Assembly (NCBI GenBank): GCA_023396215.1
Contig: JAEWWW010000015.1
Coordinates: forward strand, 1-64,000
Origin: Bacillota bacterium
GTDB taxonomy: Bacteria > Bacillota > Clostridia > Oscillospirales > Ruminococcaceae
Direction: 5' to 3'
DNA: 64,000 bases
Shown here: one piece after another, positions 43,575-52,001 of the stretch
Position numbering within the stretch: position 1 is the first letter of the stretch
Layout of the letters: each line of letters opens with the position of its first letter
Made by a program: the position numbers and the translations under genes
Notes under the pieces: model-generated
The model's database searches: none
What the model saw: the letters and a program-made list of their open reading frames with translations, nothing else
Told to the model about the DNA's origin: nothing

Positions 43575-43719
43575 CTGCCGATGGGTTGATGAGCTGGAGC
43601 AGCGGCTCCGGTGAGGAAATATATAGCTCCTCACACTCCTGTTGGGCGGCGATTAAGATGCTGGCCGCCTGTTCGGCGGCACGAAATATTTTTAAATACA
43701 TTTCTTTATAATCCGGCAT
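43546..43719 (-). CDS. 57-aa YKEMYLK-family protein, copy 2
   Basis: Begins MPDYKEMYLKIFRAAEQA, then ILIAAQQECEELYISSPEP. Nearly the same block as the 54-aa protein at 6005, with a different C-terminal tail (ending STDLE). Amphipathic helix, no export signal. GGGAGA lies upstream of ATG 43719. Divergent from an XRE-type regulator across a perfect palindrome, mirroring copy 1 with its RHH regulator. Function unknown. Confidence 0.78.
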   Translation of the reverse strand: MPDYKEMYLKIFRAAEQAASILIAAQQECEELYISSPEPLLQLINPSAEKSGSTDLE

Positions 43720-43733
43720 AAAGATTCTCCCGA

Positions 43734-43750
43734 TGCACTATATTAGTGCA
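43734..43750. promoter_or_regulatory. Palindromic operator between copy 2 and XRE gene
   Basis: TGCACTA-TAT-TAGTGCA, a perfect 7-3-7 inverted repeat. A related TGCAC-N8-GTGCA lies at 43788-43805, close to the XRE start. Both are likely binding sites of the XRE protein. Confidence 0.7.
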
Positions 43751-43819
43751 ATAATAGCATAAGTAGCTTGTAGAATCAATAGGTAGTTGCACCTGAATAA
43801 GTGCAGTGAGGTATTGGCT

Positions 43820-44044
43820 ATGAATTACGAGTACAGCAAAGCCATTGGGAGAAATATTGGCGCGCTCAGGCAATCAAGAGGCTTGACGCAGGAGCAGCTA
43901 TCCGCCAAGCTACAGGTAGCCGGGTGCGATATTACCAGAAGCGCACTGGCAAAAATAGAGGTTGGGCAGCGCCACCTATACCCGGATGAGTTAAAAGCGC
44001 TGAGGATGGTGCTTGAAATCGGCTATGACGATTTATTTGTTTGA
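43820..44044 (+). CDS. XRE-family helix-turn-helix regulator
   Basis: 74 aa, a single HTH_XRE domain: IGRNIGALRQSRGLTQEQLS, then ITRSALAKIEVGQRHLYPDEL. GAGG is 8 nt before ATG 43820; an upstream in-frame TTG is unlikely. Small stand-alone repressor type. Divergent from the 57-aa gene, with palindromes between, so mutual control is likely. Confidence 0.88.
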   Translation: MNYEYSKAIGRNIGALRQSRGLTQEQLSAKLQVAGCDITRSALAKIEVGQRHLYPDELKALRMVLEIGYDDLFV

Positions 44045-44123
44045 GCCAACCATCAAATCTACAGCGGCGGGGCCAACCAAATTTGCCATTTATTTTTTGT
44101 TTTTTTTTATATTGTTCACAAGA

Positions 44124-44156
44124 AGACCCGCCTGTGCTGTTCACACAGGCGGGTCT
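44124..44156 (+). terminator. Terminator after XRE gene
   Basis: AGACCCGCCTGTG (44124-44136) pairs perfectly with CACAGGCGGGTCT (44144-44156), then ATTTG. Confidence 0.8.
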
Positions 44157-44238
44157 ATTTGATATACTAAGGTTCAAATAAACAGCATTTTGGGAGCAAG
44201 AACAATGCAACTGGGCCTGACCATCCCGCTGATGCGGC

Positions 44239-44289
44239 ACCCAGATTATCCGGCACGAGGTCGACCACTGCAACGGCATTACCATCTAA
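44239..44289 (+). pseudogene. Remnant of a peptide deformylase gene
   Basis: Reads TQIIRHEVDHCNGITI and stops. HEVDHCNG is the zinc-binding HExxH motif III of peptide deformylase, which lies near the C-terminus of that enzyme. Upstream in this frame are stops, and nothing else of the gene remains. In another frame just before it (from ATG 44205), MQLGLTIPL may be the start of a second lost gene. Confidence 0.5.
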
Positions 44290-44313
44290 AGACAGAGGGA
44301 AGGAGGCCCGGCC

Positions 44314-44859
44314 ATGCGGCTGTTTCTCGCCATCAACTTTGACCCGCAGACCAAAGAGCGTATCCTTGTGGTGCAGCGCCGCCTGAAGGAGCTGGGCCGC
44401 GGGAGCTTTTCGCACCCCGACAACCTGCACCTGACGCTGGCTTTTTTGGGCGAGGTCGCCCCCGGCCGGGTATCTGCTATCCGCGAGGCGATGGACGGCC
44501 TCACCGTGCCGGCCATGCGGCTGACCTTCAGCCACGCGGGGCGCTTTCGCCGCGAGGGGGGCGACATCTGGTGGCTGGGGCTGGAGCCGAATCAGCCGCT
44601 GGCCCGGCTGCAAAAGGAACTGAGCGGCAGCCTGCGCGGCAAGGGCTTTGCGCTGGAAAACCGCCCGTTTTCGCCCCACATTACTCTGGCAAGGCAGGTA
44701 ACTTTACAGCAAAACATTGACCCCGACAGCCTTCTGGAGGCCCCTTTTACAGCCAAGGCCGACACCGTCAGCCTGATGCTGTCGGAACGGATAGGGAGCA
44801 GGCTGACCTACACCCGGCAGTATGCGGTTGGCGCACAAGAGAATGAGGTGAGCGGATGA
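44314..44859 (+). CDS. thpR: RNA 2',3'-cyclic phosphodiesterase
   Basis: 181 aa of the 2H phosphoesterase fold. The two HxTx motifs are HLTL (in DNLHLTLAFLGE) and HITL (in FSPHITLARQ). Hydrolyses 2',3'-cyclic phosphates to 2'-phosphates and can ligate RNA. AAGGAGG is about 7 nt before ATG 44314. First of a run of overlapping genes. Confidence 0.93.
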   Translation: MRLFLAINFDPQTKERILVVQRRLKELGRGSFSHPDNLHLTLAFLGEVAPGRVSAIREAMDGLTVPAMRLTFSHAGRFRREGGDIWWLGLEPNQPLARLQKELSGSLRGKGFALENRPFSPHITLARQVTLQQNIDPDSLLEAPFTAKADTVSLMLSERIGSRLTYTRQYAVGAQENEVSG

Positions 44860-45338
44860 AATTTCAGGGCAGCTTATTGGTGGTGCGGGATATGCGGCGC
44901 TCGTTGGATTTTTACCGCGGCCTGCTGGGGCTTTCGGTCGCTGCCGATTACGGCGCGAATGTGGCCCTCTCCGGCGGGCTGTCACTGCAGACGGCCGAGA
45001 GCTGGAGCGGGTTTATTTACCGCCCGGAGGAAGAGATCACCCTGCCCCACCACGCAGGCGAGCTTTATTTTGAGGAGGTGGATATGGGGGCGTTTCTGCG
45101 GCGGCTGGAGCAGTGGCCGGAGATTCGCTATCTCCACCCCCTCAAGGAACACCGCTGGGGGCAGCGGGTGGTGCGCTTCTATGACCCGGATGGGCACATC
45201 GTCGAGATGGGGGAGGAGATGGCCGCGGTGGCCCGCCGCTTTCAGCATAGCGGCATGAGCACCCGGCAGGTGGCTGCCCGCATGGAGGCGCCGGAGGAAC
45301 AGGTGGCACAGTGGCTGCAAACGGAGGAAACGAAATGA
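44856..45338 (+). CDS. VOC (glyoxalase-like) family protein
   Basis: 160 aa. A VOC beta-alpha-beta fold, starting GSLLVVRDMRRSLDFYRGLL and later VVRFYDPDGHIVEMGEEM, with a metal-type Glu near the end. A C-terminal helical tail (~125-160, STRQVAARMEAPEEQV) is an addition seen in several clostridial members. Substrate unknown. Overlaps thpR by 4 nt and the SDR gene by 4 nt. Confidence 0.88.
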   Translation: MKFQGSLLVVRDMRRSLDFYRGLLGLSVAADYGANVALSGGLSLQTAESWSGFIYRPEEEITLPHHAGELYFEEVDMGAFLRRLEQWPEIRYLHPLKEHRWGQRVVRFYDPDGHIVEMGEEMAAVARRFQHSGMSTRQVAARMEAPEEQVAQWLQTEETK

Positions 45339-46057
45339 ACTTTACAGGCAAGGTTGCGGTGGTCACCGGCGGCGCTTCGGGCATCGGCAGATGCATCGGC
45401 GAGGAGTTTGCTAAAGCGGGGACCGCCGTCTGCATCATCGATATTAAGGACAACCCCTACTTTGTGGGCGACGTTGGCGATGAAGAAACCCTGCGCCGTT
45501 TTGCGGGCAGGGTGGTGGCCGACCACGGCCATGTGGATTACCTGATTAACAACGCGCTGCCGCTGATGCGGGGCATCGAGCAGTGTAGCTTTGAGGAGTT
45601 TAACTACGCCTTGCGGGTGGGAGTAACGGCGCCCTTTTACCTCACCAAGCTGTTTTTGCCCCATTTTGCCCCGGGGGCTTCGGTGGTGAATATCTCCTCC
45701 AGCCGCGACCGCATGAGCCAGCCCCAAACCGAAAGCTATACCGCCGCTAAGGGCGGAATCGCGGCGCTGACCCACGCCATGGCGGTGAGCCTTGCGGGGC
45801 GTGTGCGGGTCAACGCTATCTCGCCCGGGTGGATTGACACCAGCGGCACCCGGTACAGCGGCGCGGATGCGGCGCAGCACCCTGCCGGGCGGGTGGGCAA
45901 CCCGCTGGATATCGCCGGCATGGCGCTTTTTCTCTGCTCCGGGCAGGCGGGCTTTATCACAGGAGAAAACATCTGCATCGACGGTGGCATGACAAAACAG
46001 ATGATATACCACGGCGACCATGGCTGGGCGCTGGCCGATACAACCCCCGGCTTATAG
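45335..46057 (+). CDS. Short-chain dehydrogenase/reductase
   Basis: 240 aa. NAD(P)-binding TGGASGIGRCIG, NNA, catalytic Ser in NISSSRD and the YxxxK pair in SYTAAKGG. Acidic IDIKD after strand 2 suggests NAD preference. Substrate not deducible. GGAGG is 7 nt before ATG 45335. Confidence 0.92.
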   Translation: MNFTGKVAVVTGGASGIGRCIGEEFAKAGTAVCIIDIKDNPYFVGDVGDEETLRRFAGRVVADHGHVDYLINNALPLMRGIEQCSFEEFNYALRVGVTAPFYLTKLFLPHFAPGASVVNISSSRDRMSQPQTESYTAAKGGIAALTHAMAVSLAGRVRVNAISPGWIDTSGTRYSGADAAQHPAGRVGNPLDIAGMALFLCSGQAGFITGENICIDGGMTKQMIYHGDHGWALADTTPGL

Positions 46058-46071
46058 AGGAGGATGACAGG

Positions 46072-46599
46072 ATGGCAAAGGTTAGAAAGATGCTGGGCAA
46101 GGCGGATTCCCCCTATATCCTCTCGCTGATGCGGCTCATTGAAACCCAAAGCAAGGCTACCATCGCCCGCTGGTGCATCGATTATGCACAGAGGGAAATT
46201 TTGCCGATTTACGAAAGGGCATATCCGGGCGACCTGCGCGGCAGACTGGCTTTAGAGGCCGCAAATGGCTGGCTGGCGGGGGAGCTTAAGCTGCCCGCCG
46301 TGAAACAGCGGATTTTAGAGGCCCACACGGCAGCCCGGGAAGCCGAGGGCAACCCCGTGGCCCAAGCGGCGATACGGGCGGTGGGTCAGGCGGCTTCGGT
46401 GGTGCATGTCGCCACCCATTCGCTGGGGATAGCCTTTTACGGCGCCGCGGCCATCGCCTACGACCGGGTGGGTCTGGGTGAAAAGCCGGAGGCTTACGAC
46501 CAAATTGCCGCCGAAGAGTGCGCCAAAATGGAGGCCGCCCTTGCCGCTATTGCGGTGGCGGATGAGCCCAACCCCGCAAAAATAAAATGGTATTGTTAA
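46072..46599 (+). CDS. Putative immunity protein (Imm5-like)
   Basis: 175 aa, helical, cytoplasmic. The pattern SKATIARWCIDYAQREILPI ... AAREAEGNPVAQAAIRAVGQ ... HVATHSLGIAFYGAAAIAYD matches a widespread family annotated as putative immunity protein. No toxin or polymorphic-toxin gene lies nearby, so it could be an orphan immunity gene or have an unrelated job. AGGAGG is 8 nt upstream. Confidence 0.72.
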   Translation: MAKVRKMLGKADSPYILSLMRLIETQSKATIARWCIDYAQREILPIYERAYPGDLRGRLALEAANGWLAGELKLPAVKQRILEAHTAAREAEGNPVAQAAIRAVGQAASVVHVATHSLGIAFYGAAAIAYDRVGLGEKPEAYDQIAAEECAKMEAALAAIAVADEPNPAKIKWYC

Positions 46600-46617
46600 A
46601 GGAGGTGAGGATACAAA

Positions 46618-46914
46618 ATGAAAAAGGCGCTTTTTGTCCTTTTGGCCGCGCTTATTCTGCTGGCGGGCTGTGCCCCGAAAAAGGAGAACATTGTGTTTAC
46701 CGCCGTCATTGAAAGCGTGCAGGAGAACAGCATTATGGTGACAACAAGCGACGACGTGGGCTTTGACAAGGCCAACGTTGGTTTTGACAAAACATTGAAG
46801 CTCTCCTTTGACCCGATGGTGGGGCAGACGGTGGAGATTGAGGCGCTGCCGGAGATTCGCGAGAGCTACCCGGTGCAGATAACGGCGGTGCGGATAGAGC
46901 TGAAGCAAGCCTGA
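46618..46914 (+). CDS. Small lipoprotein
   Basis: 98 aa. A lipobox at LLAGC gives lipid-anchored Cys ~18; the mature part is a beta-rich domain like an OB-fold (FTAVIESVQENSIMVTTSDD). It recalls DUF3221-type lipoproteins. Strong AAAGGAGGTGAGG ribosome binding site. Function unknown. Confidence 0.75.
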   Translation: MKKALFVLLAALILLAGCAPKKENIVFTAVIESVQENSIMVTTSDDVGFDKANVGFDKTLKLSFDPMVGQTVEIEALPEIRESYPVQITAVRIELKQA

Positions 46915-46996
46915 GAGGCGTCCCCCTTGGGGTGTAAAGGCGCTGCGGAGGGGGAGCCGTTATTCGGGCAAGGCCCCCAAAACCCCTCGGATTCTA

Positions 46997-47026
46997 TTGA
47001 CGTTAAACCGCCCGGTATGCTATGAT
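46997..47026 (+). promoter_or_regulatory. Promoter of tRNA-Ser(UGA)
   Basis: TTGACG (46997-47002), an 18-nt spacer, TATGAT (47021-47026), 24 nt before the tRNA. Confidence 0.7.
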
Positions 47027-47049
47027 ATGTGAGCGCCCCGGGCGTATGA

Positions 47050-47136
47050 GGAGAGATGTCCGAGCGGTTTAAGGAGCTGGTCTTGAAAACCAGTGACTCG
47101 CAAGAGCCGTGGGTTCGAATCCCACTCTCTCCGCCA
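47050..47136 (+). tRNA. tRNA-Ser (anticodon UGA)
   Basis: 87 nt with encoded CCA. Acceptor GGAGAGA/TCTCTCC, anticodon stem CTGGT/ACCAG around CTTGAAA giving TGA, a long variable arm, and T-loop GTTCGAATC. Confidence 0.95.
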
Positions 47137-47137
47137 C

Positions 47138-47175
47138 GTCGGAGCAAAGTTCGCTTTGCTCCGACTTCCTTTTTC
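47138..47175 (+). terminator. Terminator of tRNA-Ser(UGA)
   Basis: GTCGGAGCAAAG-TTCG-CTTTGCTCCGAC: a perfect 12-bp stem with a stable UUCG tetraloop, then TTCCTTTTTCC. Confidence 0.85.
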
Positions 47176-47345
47176 CAAAAGAAAGTCATCCGCCCGCTGC
47201 CTTGCTCCTCCTCTTCCGCAAAAAAAGCACGTGCTTGCGGTCGGGCGGCTTGCAAGCGCACCGCCTGTTCTCCCGCTTAAGCGCTACCACTTTTTCGCGG
47301 TTTGATGCCTGCGGCGGTGTGTCATCCAGATAGTCAAAGCATTAC
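47176..47345. other. Intergenic, no gene seen
   Basis: About 170 nt without a plausible gene between the tRNA terminator and the repeat-type terminator. Confidence 0.3.
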
Positions 47346-47440
47346 AAATAAAAAAACACCCCGCTGGGGTGTTTTTTTATTTGGATTCGCTGCCTGCGGG
47401 AGGGTTATCCGCTCGCATTACTCCCTCTTGATGTCGGTTT
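47346..47440. repeat. Terminator-containing repeat shared with the other tRNA-Ser locus
   Basis: AAATAAAAAAACACCCC pairs perfectly with GGGGTGTTTTTTTATTT around GCT, followed by CTGCCTGCGGG and TTATCCG. The same order (hairpin, ATTTGG, CTGCGGG, TATCCG, ACTC) occurs at about 37786-37880. It probably also terminates the minus-strand ABC exporter operon. Confidence 0.6.
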
Positions 47441-47513
47441 TCTCCGCTGTTGCCCTGACAACGCTCCTGTCACCCTCATAGATGTAAGCAAATGATAGAA
47501 GAAATAAGATATT

Positions 47514-49325
47514 CTATCTATACCACTGAACCTGAGCCTCATACATTTGGCGATACCTTCCGTTCAGTTCCAGAAGCTGCTCATGGGTTCCATCTTCAAC
47601 AATCTGACCATCTTCAAAGACCAAAATTCTGTCTACCAAAGAGGTAACACCAAGCCGGTGTGATATTAAAATGGTGGTTTTATCGGCTGTTAATTGGGAG
47701 AAATCGGCATAAAGATGCGCTTCAGCTATTGGGTCAAGGGCGGAGGTAGGCTCGTCCAAAATCATGATTTTTGCCTGGTCCCGGTACAACGCACGGGCAA
47801 TGGCAAGCTTTTGCCACTGACCACCCGATAAATCATTGCCGGTTTTGCTGAAGCTGCCAACCTCTTCGTCTAAACCCTGCTTCTGCGTATCTACCACCGC
47901 ATTGCCATCGGCAAGCTTAATCATTTTATTGATTTCTTCATCGGTCGTTTTTTTCTCTATATCAGAAACGGTGACATTTTCCCGAATGGTGGCTTCATAC
48001 CGGCCAAAGTTCTGATAAGCCACCGACAACGCCTTGCGAACGCCGCCCAGATGGTTTTTAACCTCTTTTCTGCCCACGCTAACCGAACCGCTATCAGGGT
48101 TGTATAAGCCGCATAACAAGCTGATGAAGGTGGATTTGCCCGACCCGTTCTCTCCGACAATGGCGATTCGCTCTCCTTGGTTGATGGTGATGTTCACATC
48201 TTTTAGCGCCAGGCGGGTGGAGTTTGGGTAGCCAAAGCTGACATGCTCAAATGTAATGTCAAAGTTTTTCGGCGCCGGCTCACTATCATCGATTTCTTCT
48301 GTGGGGGTATCGCTTAGCTCAAAATAATCACGCATATATTTATGGTCGCCAATAAAATTGGCTACCCCGGCGAACACACGGGTTGTTGAGGTCTGTAGCT
48401 GCCCGGAAAGGGTTAGAATCAGCATAAATGAACCGAGCCCCAGCTGAGGGTTCTCATAAATTCCTTTGGCCGAAATTAAAAGTACACCGATAAACACGCC
48501 GTTTCGCAGTAGATCGGCAATTGAGTTGTAAATCAGGTGCTTCCTGCTAAGAAACTTTTTCTCTCTTAAATACCCCTCAGAAACCTCTCGCCAACGGTTT
48601 TTTATCCACGGAAACGCCCCGCAAAACCGCATATCATTCATAGAGCGGCAACGTTCGTTGGCGCCTGATGCAATATAGAACAGGTGCACAGACATAGCGG
48701 CGGCATTCATACTTTTGGCCTTTTCACGGTAGACCTCATCCTTTTGCAGCATCGACAAAATGATTGCCGGAACGCAGGTTATCAGAAGAATAACAACAAT
48801 CCACAGGTTAATGGCCGAAAGCGCATATACGATAGATGCAAAGGTGATAAACTGGCGAAGTATCAGCATCAGTTGCTGCATACTTTGGGCCACCCGTTCA
48901 CCGCCAAACATCTCGGCAAAAGCCAGCTTTTCTCTAAAATCACCGGCGTTATCGATGTACTTATATTCCACGTGGGCGGTACAATCAATCATTGTTTTCT
49001 TGATATACTTTGCGGTGCTATGCTTATCAGCCGCACTGTAATAGTCAGATTGATAGGTGTATATCGCTTGCAGCACATACAATGTGATTAATACCAGCAG
49101 CGATAGCAAGACAGTTTGCAGACTGCCTTTCTGCTGAGAGAAGCTTTGAATATGGTCGGTAAACCTCCCAAGGCTAACCGAAACAGCCAATGGCATAAGC
49201 GCCATGGGAAAACCGATTAAAGTGACAAATAGGGAAGCTTTGCTTTTGGTTTTAAGGCTGACCTTCAAAGCACGGTAAGCAATTGACAGCAGTTCGTTGA
49301 TGGAGTTTTCTTGCAGCTTCATCAT
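47514..49325 (-). CDS. ABC exporter, fused permease/ATPase, second subunit
   Basis: 603 aa. Six-helix membrane domain (~1-330) then nucleotide-binding domain: Walker A GENGSGKST, signature LSGGQ, Walker B IMILDEP and the switch His in LISHR. Forms a heterodimer with the upstream frameshifted subunit; overlaps it by 4 nt. Base composition is clearly more A+T-rich than most of the window. Substrate unknown: no peptide or lanthipeptide gene is adjacent. Confidence 0.9.
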   Translation of the reverse strand: MMKLQENSINELLSIAYRALKVSLKTKSKASLFVTLIGFPMALMPLAVSVSLGRFTDHIQSFSQQKGSLQTVLLSLLVLITLYVLQAIYTYQSDYYSAADKHSTAKYIKKTMIDCTAHVEYKYIDNAGDFREKLAFAEMFGGERVAQSMQQLMLILRQFITFASIVYALSAINLWIVVILLITCVPAIILSMLQKDEVYREKAKSMNAAAMSVHLFYIASGANERCRSMNDMRFCGAFPWIKNRWREVSEGYLREKKFLSRKHLIYNSIADLLRNGVFIGVLLISAKGIYENPQLGLGSFMLILTLSGQLQTSTTRVFAGVANFIGDHKYMRDYFELSDTPTEEIDDSEPAPKNFDITFEHVSFGYPNSTRLALKDVNITINQGERIAIVGENGSGKSTFISLLCGLYNPDSGSVSVGRKEVKNHLGGVRKALSVAYQNFGRYEATIRENVTVSDIEKKTTDEEINKMIKLADGNAVVDTQKQGLDEEVGSFSKTGNDLSGGQWQKLAIARALYRDQAKIMILDEPTSALDPIAEAHLYADFSQLTADKTTILISHRLGVTSLVDRILVFEDGQIVEDGTHEQLLELNGRYRQMYEAQVQWYR

Positions 49326-51152
49326 ATCAGCGCCTCCTGAGTATTTGGGGTAGCCTTATACCACTGTGCCTGCTCATTAAAAAGGGTGGCGTATACGCCG
49401 TCTTTCTGTATGAGCTGCTCATGGGTCCCGTCTTCCACCAACGCACCATTCTGTATGACTATAATTCTATCAGCCAGCCGCGCAAAACCAATGCGATGAC
49501 TGACCAAGACAGCAGTGCGGCCGCTCAGCTTCTTTTTAATACTAAAGAATTGCTCCATCTCAGCAATGGGGTCCAGCATAGAGGCCGGCTCATCGAAAAT
49601 GAGAATGTCCTTGTCGCTCATATGTGTTCTGGAAACCGCTACGCGCTGCCCCTCGCCGCCGGATAGAATAGCGCCTTCTTTTGATACCTGTTTCCCCAGC
49701 AAGGTCAGAAGCCCATACTTGAGCTTACCAATCAGTTTTGAGGCTCCCCCTTTGCGAATGGCATCCACAATTAATGCCTCATTCTCCATATCGGCAACAT
49801 TACCCAGCCCCACATTCTCGGCCAATGAAAGGTGGAAAAGATAAAAATCCTGAAAAAAAAGCGCCGATTTTGCCAATCAGATAGTTTTTTTGATACTCCT
49901 TGTGCTTGCGCCCATAAAAGAGAACCTCACCCGACGTTGGCTGATACAGCCCCAATAAAAGCTTGACCAATGTGGTTTTGCCGCAGCCATTCTGACCGAC
50001 CAAAGCCACTGTTTCTCCGGTCTTTATTGTAAAATTCAGATTATGTAATACTTGTTTGCCCTCTGAATATTCAAAGCTCAGGTTGTGTGCTTCAAAGCAT
50101 ATTTCTTTATCAAGAGGCTCGGCAAAGCCTTTTGGTTCGTCCTTCTTGAAGTATTTTTCAAACATCTTTCTCTGAATATCCAGTCCATATAGCCCATAAT
50201 CCAGGCGCTGATAACTCTGGGAGATGGCTCCAACCGAATCGGTAAGGTTAAGGCAGAGGGTATAAATCATCAGAACAAGGGCGGTATCCATTCTGCCTGC
50301 CTGTAGGCTGAAGATGGCAAATACCAATACAGCAGACATAAAGCCATAGAACCCCAGCTTGCTGTAAAGCGATATCCTTGCCATTCCCTTATCACGCTTT
50401 AAGTTCGCCTTTTCTATCTCGTGATAAGCCTGCTCCCATTTGTGCATGATTAGTCTGGATGAATCAAATACCCGAACCTCCTTGGCAGTATCTCCATCCC
50501 GAGGCAGCTTTTCAAAGTAATCGGCTTTTCTAAGCATTTCCCGCATGTCTTTCCACGAGGTTCGTATGTTACCGGAAAACCTCGCGTTAATCCATAAAAT
50601 GAGCAGCACGTAAAGAATAGTAACCGCAAAAATAACTGGCGAAACCGCAACCGCTACTGCCAGCAGAGAAACAATGGTTGCCATTTTCGCCAGGAATGCG
50701 CAGCCTGAGCTTGTTAAATCGGTCAATGAGCCGCACCGGGTAATGGCGGCAAAATACTCGTCGCGGACATCCTTTTTTGCAAACTCGGTCATTTCAATCT
50801 GCTGGGCGCTGTCCATCATGACTTCTTCAAGACCCAGATAGAAGGAATCATACATTACCATGTATAAAAAATCGTCGTTGAGCCTTGCCGAAAGGCCGGC
50901 AACCGTAAGAATAACCCCCATCATGATGATGCCTGGTACAACGGCTGCATAAGCTCCGTTGCCGGTTGAAAGAAATGCCGATAGTTCGGCTATAATGATG
51001 CGGTTATATTGTAAAGCAATGGCTGGAAGAACGGCCAATGTAATGCTAATGAATGTCCAGCCTAAAAGCATAACCTTGTCAATTTGCCACGCAAGCTTCA
51101 GGCCCCAAAATGCCGCTTTGAATTTGTCTTGGCCGCTGCTTTTTTGACTCAT
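49322..51152 (-). pseudogene. ABC exporter, fused permease/ATPase, first subunit, frameshifted
   Basis: Would be about 608 aa. The membrane domain and Walker A (GQNGCGKTT) are in one frame up to KIGAFF, and the rest (QDFYLFHLSLAENVGLG, LSGGEGQRVAVSR, LIFDEPAS, LVSHR) is in another. Dropping one base from the A8 run at 49853-49860 (T8 on the coding strand) restores KIGAFFQDFYLFHLS, so the break falls exactly at the Q-loop Gln. GGGAG is 8 nt before ATG 51152. Sequencing error, recent mutation or slippage-based recoding are all possible. Confidence 0.88.
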
Positions 51153-51263
51153 AATCATAGCTCCCAGTACTACTGATTTTTGACATCTGCGCCTTTTTTG
51201 TTTTATGATAGTGTTTCGGAAAATCGTGATATGTGCAACATGAACCCTTGGCCGCCAGATAGA

Positions 51264-51887
51264 CTAAGCCTCTCCCTCCTCTGCGTATTTTAAAAATACA
51301 GCCCTTACAAAATAGGAGGAGAAGAAAACCGCCAACCCCACCAAAATAAAAAATGCACCGGAAAAGTAGAAGATGCCTGCTGCTGCGGCAACCCATATCA
51401 ACATAATGGTTATGGTGTGCCACAGGTTAGCCAGCGAGATGATGATGCTATCCCGAAAAAGCTTTTTTATCCCGAAGTCGAAGGTGACCAGCAGGGGATA
51501 GATGTAGATGGACATCATTAAGAAGATTAATGTTACACAGCATATTACGCCCAACACCAGCATAGCCCCCATACTGCCGTTTCTGACGTAATACTGCCAG
51601 GCCAGAAAGCAGTCATACCCAAGAAACAGTCCGGCCGCAACCTGAATGAGCCAGATGAAGGTGGCTTTTTTAAAGTTGGTTTTAAAGGCCGAGAAAAACC
51701 CGCGCAGTACCGTGCTTTCGGTATCGTTTACCAGGTTGAGCGAAAAGCGGTGCAGGGCAGCATGGGCCGCCCCCGCTGTGATGATGGGGAGCGAGCAAAT
51801 GATCCACAGTATGCTGATGCAAAACACATCGGTAATTTTTGAGATGAAGTTCCAAAATTTATTTTCGGGGTTAAATATGTTGCTCAT
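51264..51887 (-). CDS. DUF624 (YesL-like) membrane protein
   Basis: 207 aa with five hydrophobic helices. The opening NKFWNFISKITDVFCISILW followed by IICSLPIITAGAA is the YesL/DUF624 signature. In Firmicutes it sits beside sugar ABC transporter genes; role unknown. GAGGT lies 7-8 nt before ATG 51887. Divergent from the following gene. Confidence 0.88.
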   Translation of the reverse strand: MSNIFNPENKFWNFISKITDVFCISILWIICSLPIITAGAAHAALHRFSLNLVNDTESTVLRGFFSAFKTNFKKATFIWLIQVAAGLFLGYDCFLAWQYYVRNGSMGAMLVLGVICCVTLIFLMMSIYIYPLLVTFDFGIKKLFRDSIIISLANLWHTITIMLIWVAAAAGIFYFSGAFFILVGLAVFFSSYFVRAVFLKYAEEGEA

Positions 51888-52001
51888 AGTATTTACCTCT
51901 TTATTTGCTAAAGTTAATATTATATAATTATAGCCATTGACCATATAAAAGAAAAGTGCCGGCGGATACTCTCCCGAGCCTTTTACTATAGGAGATTACA
52001 A

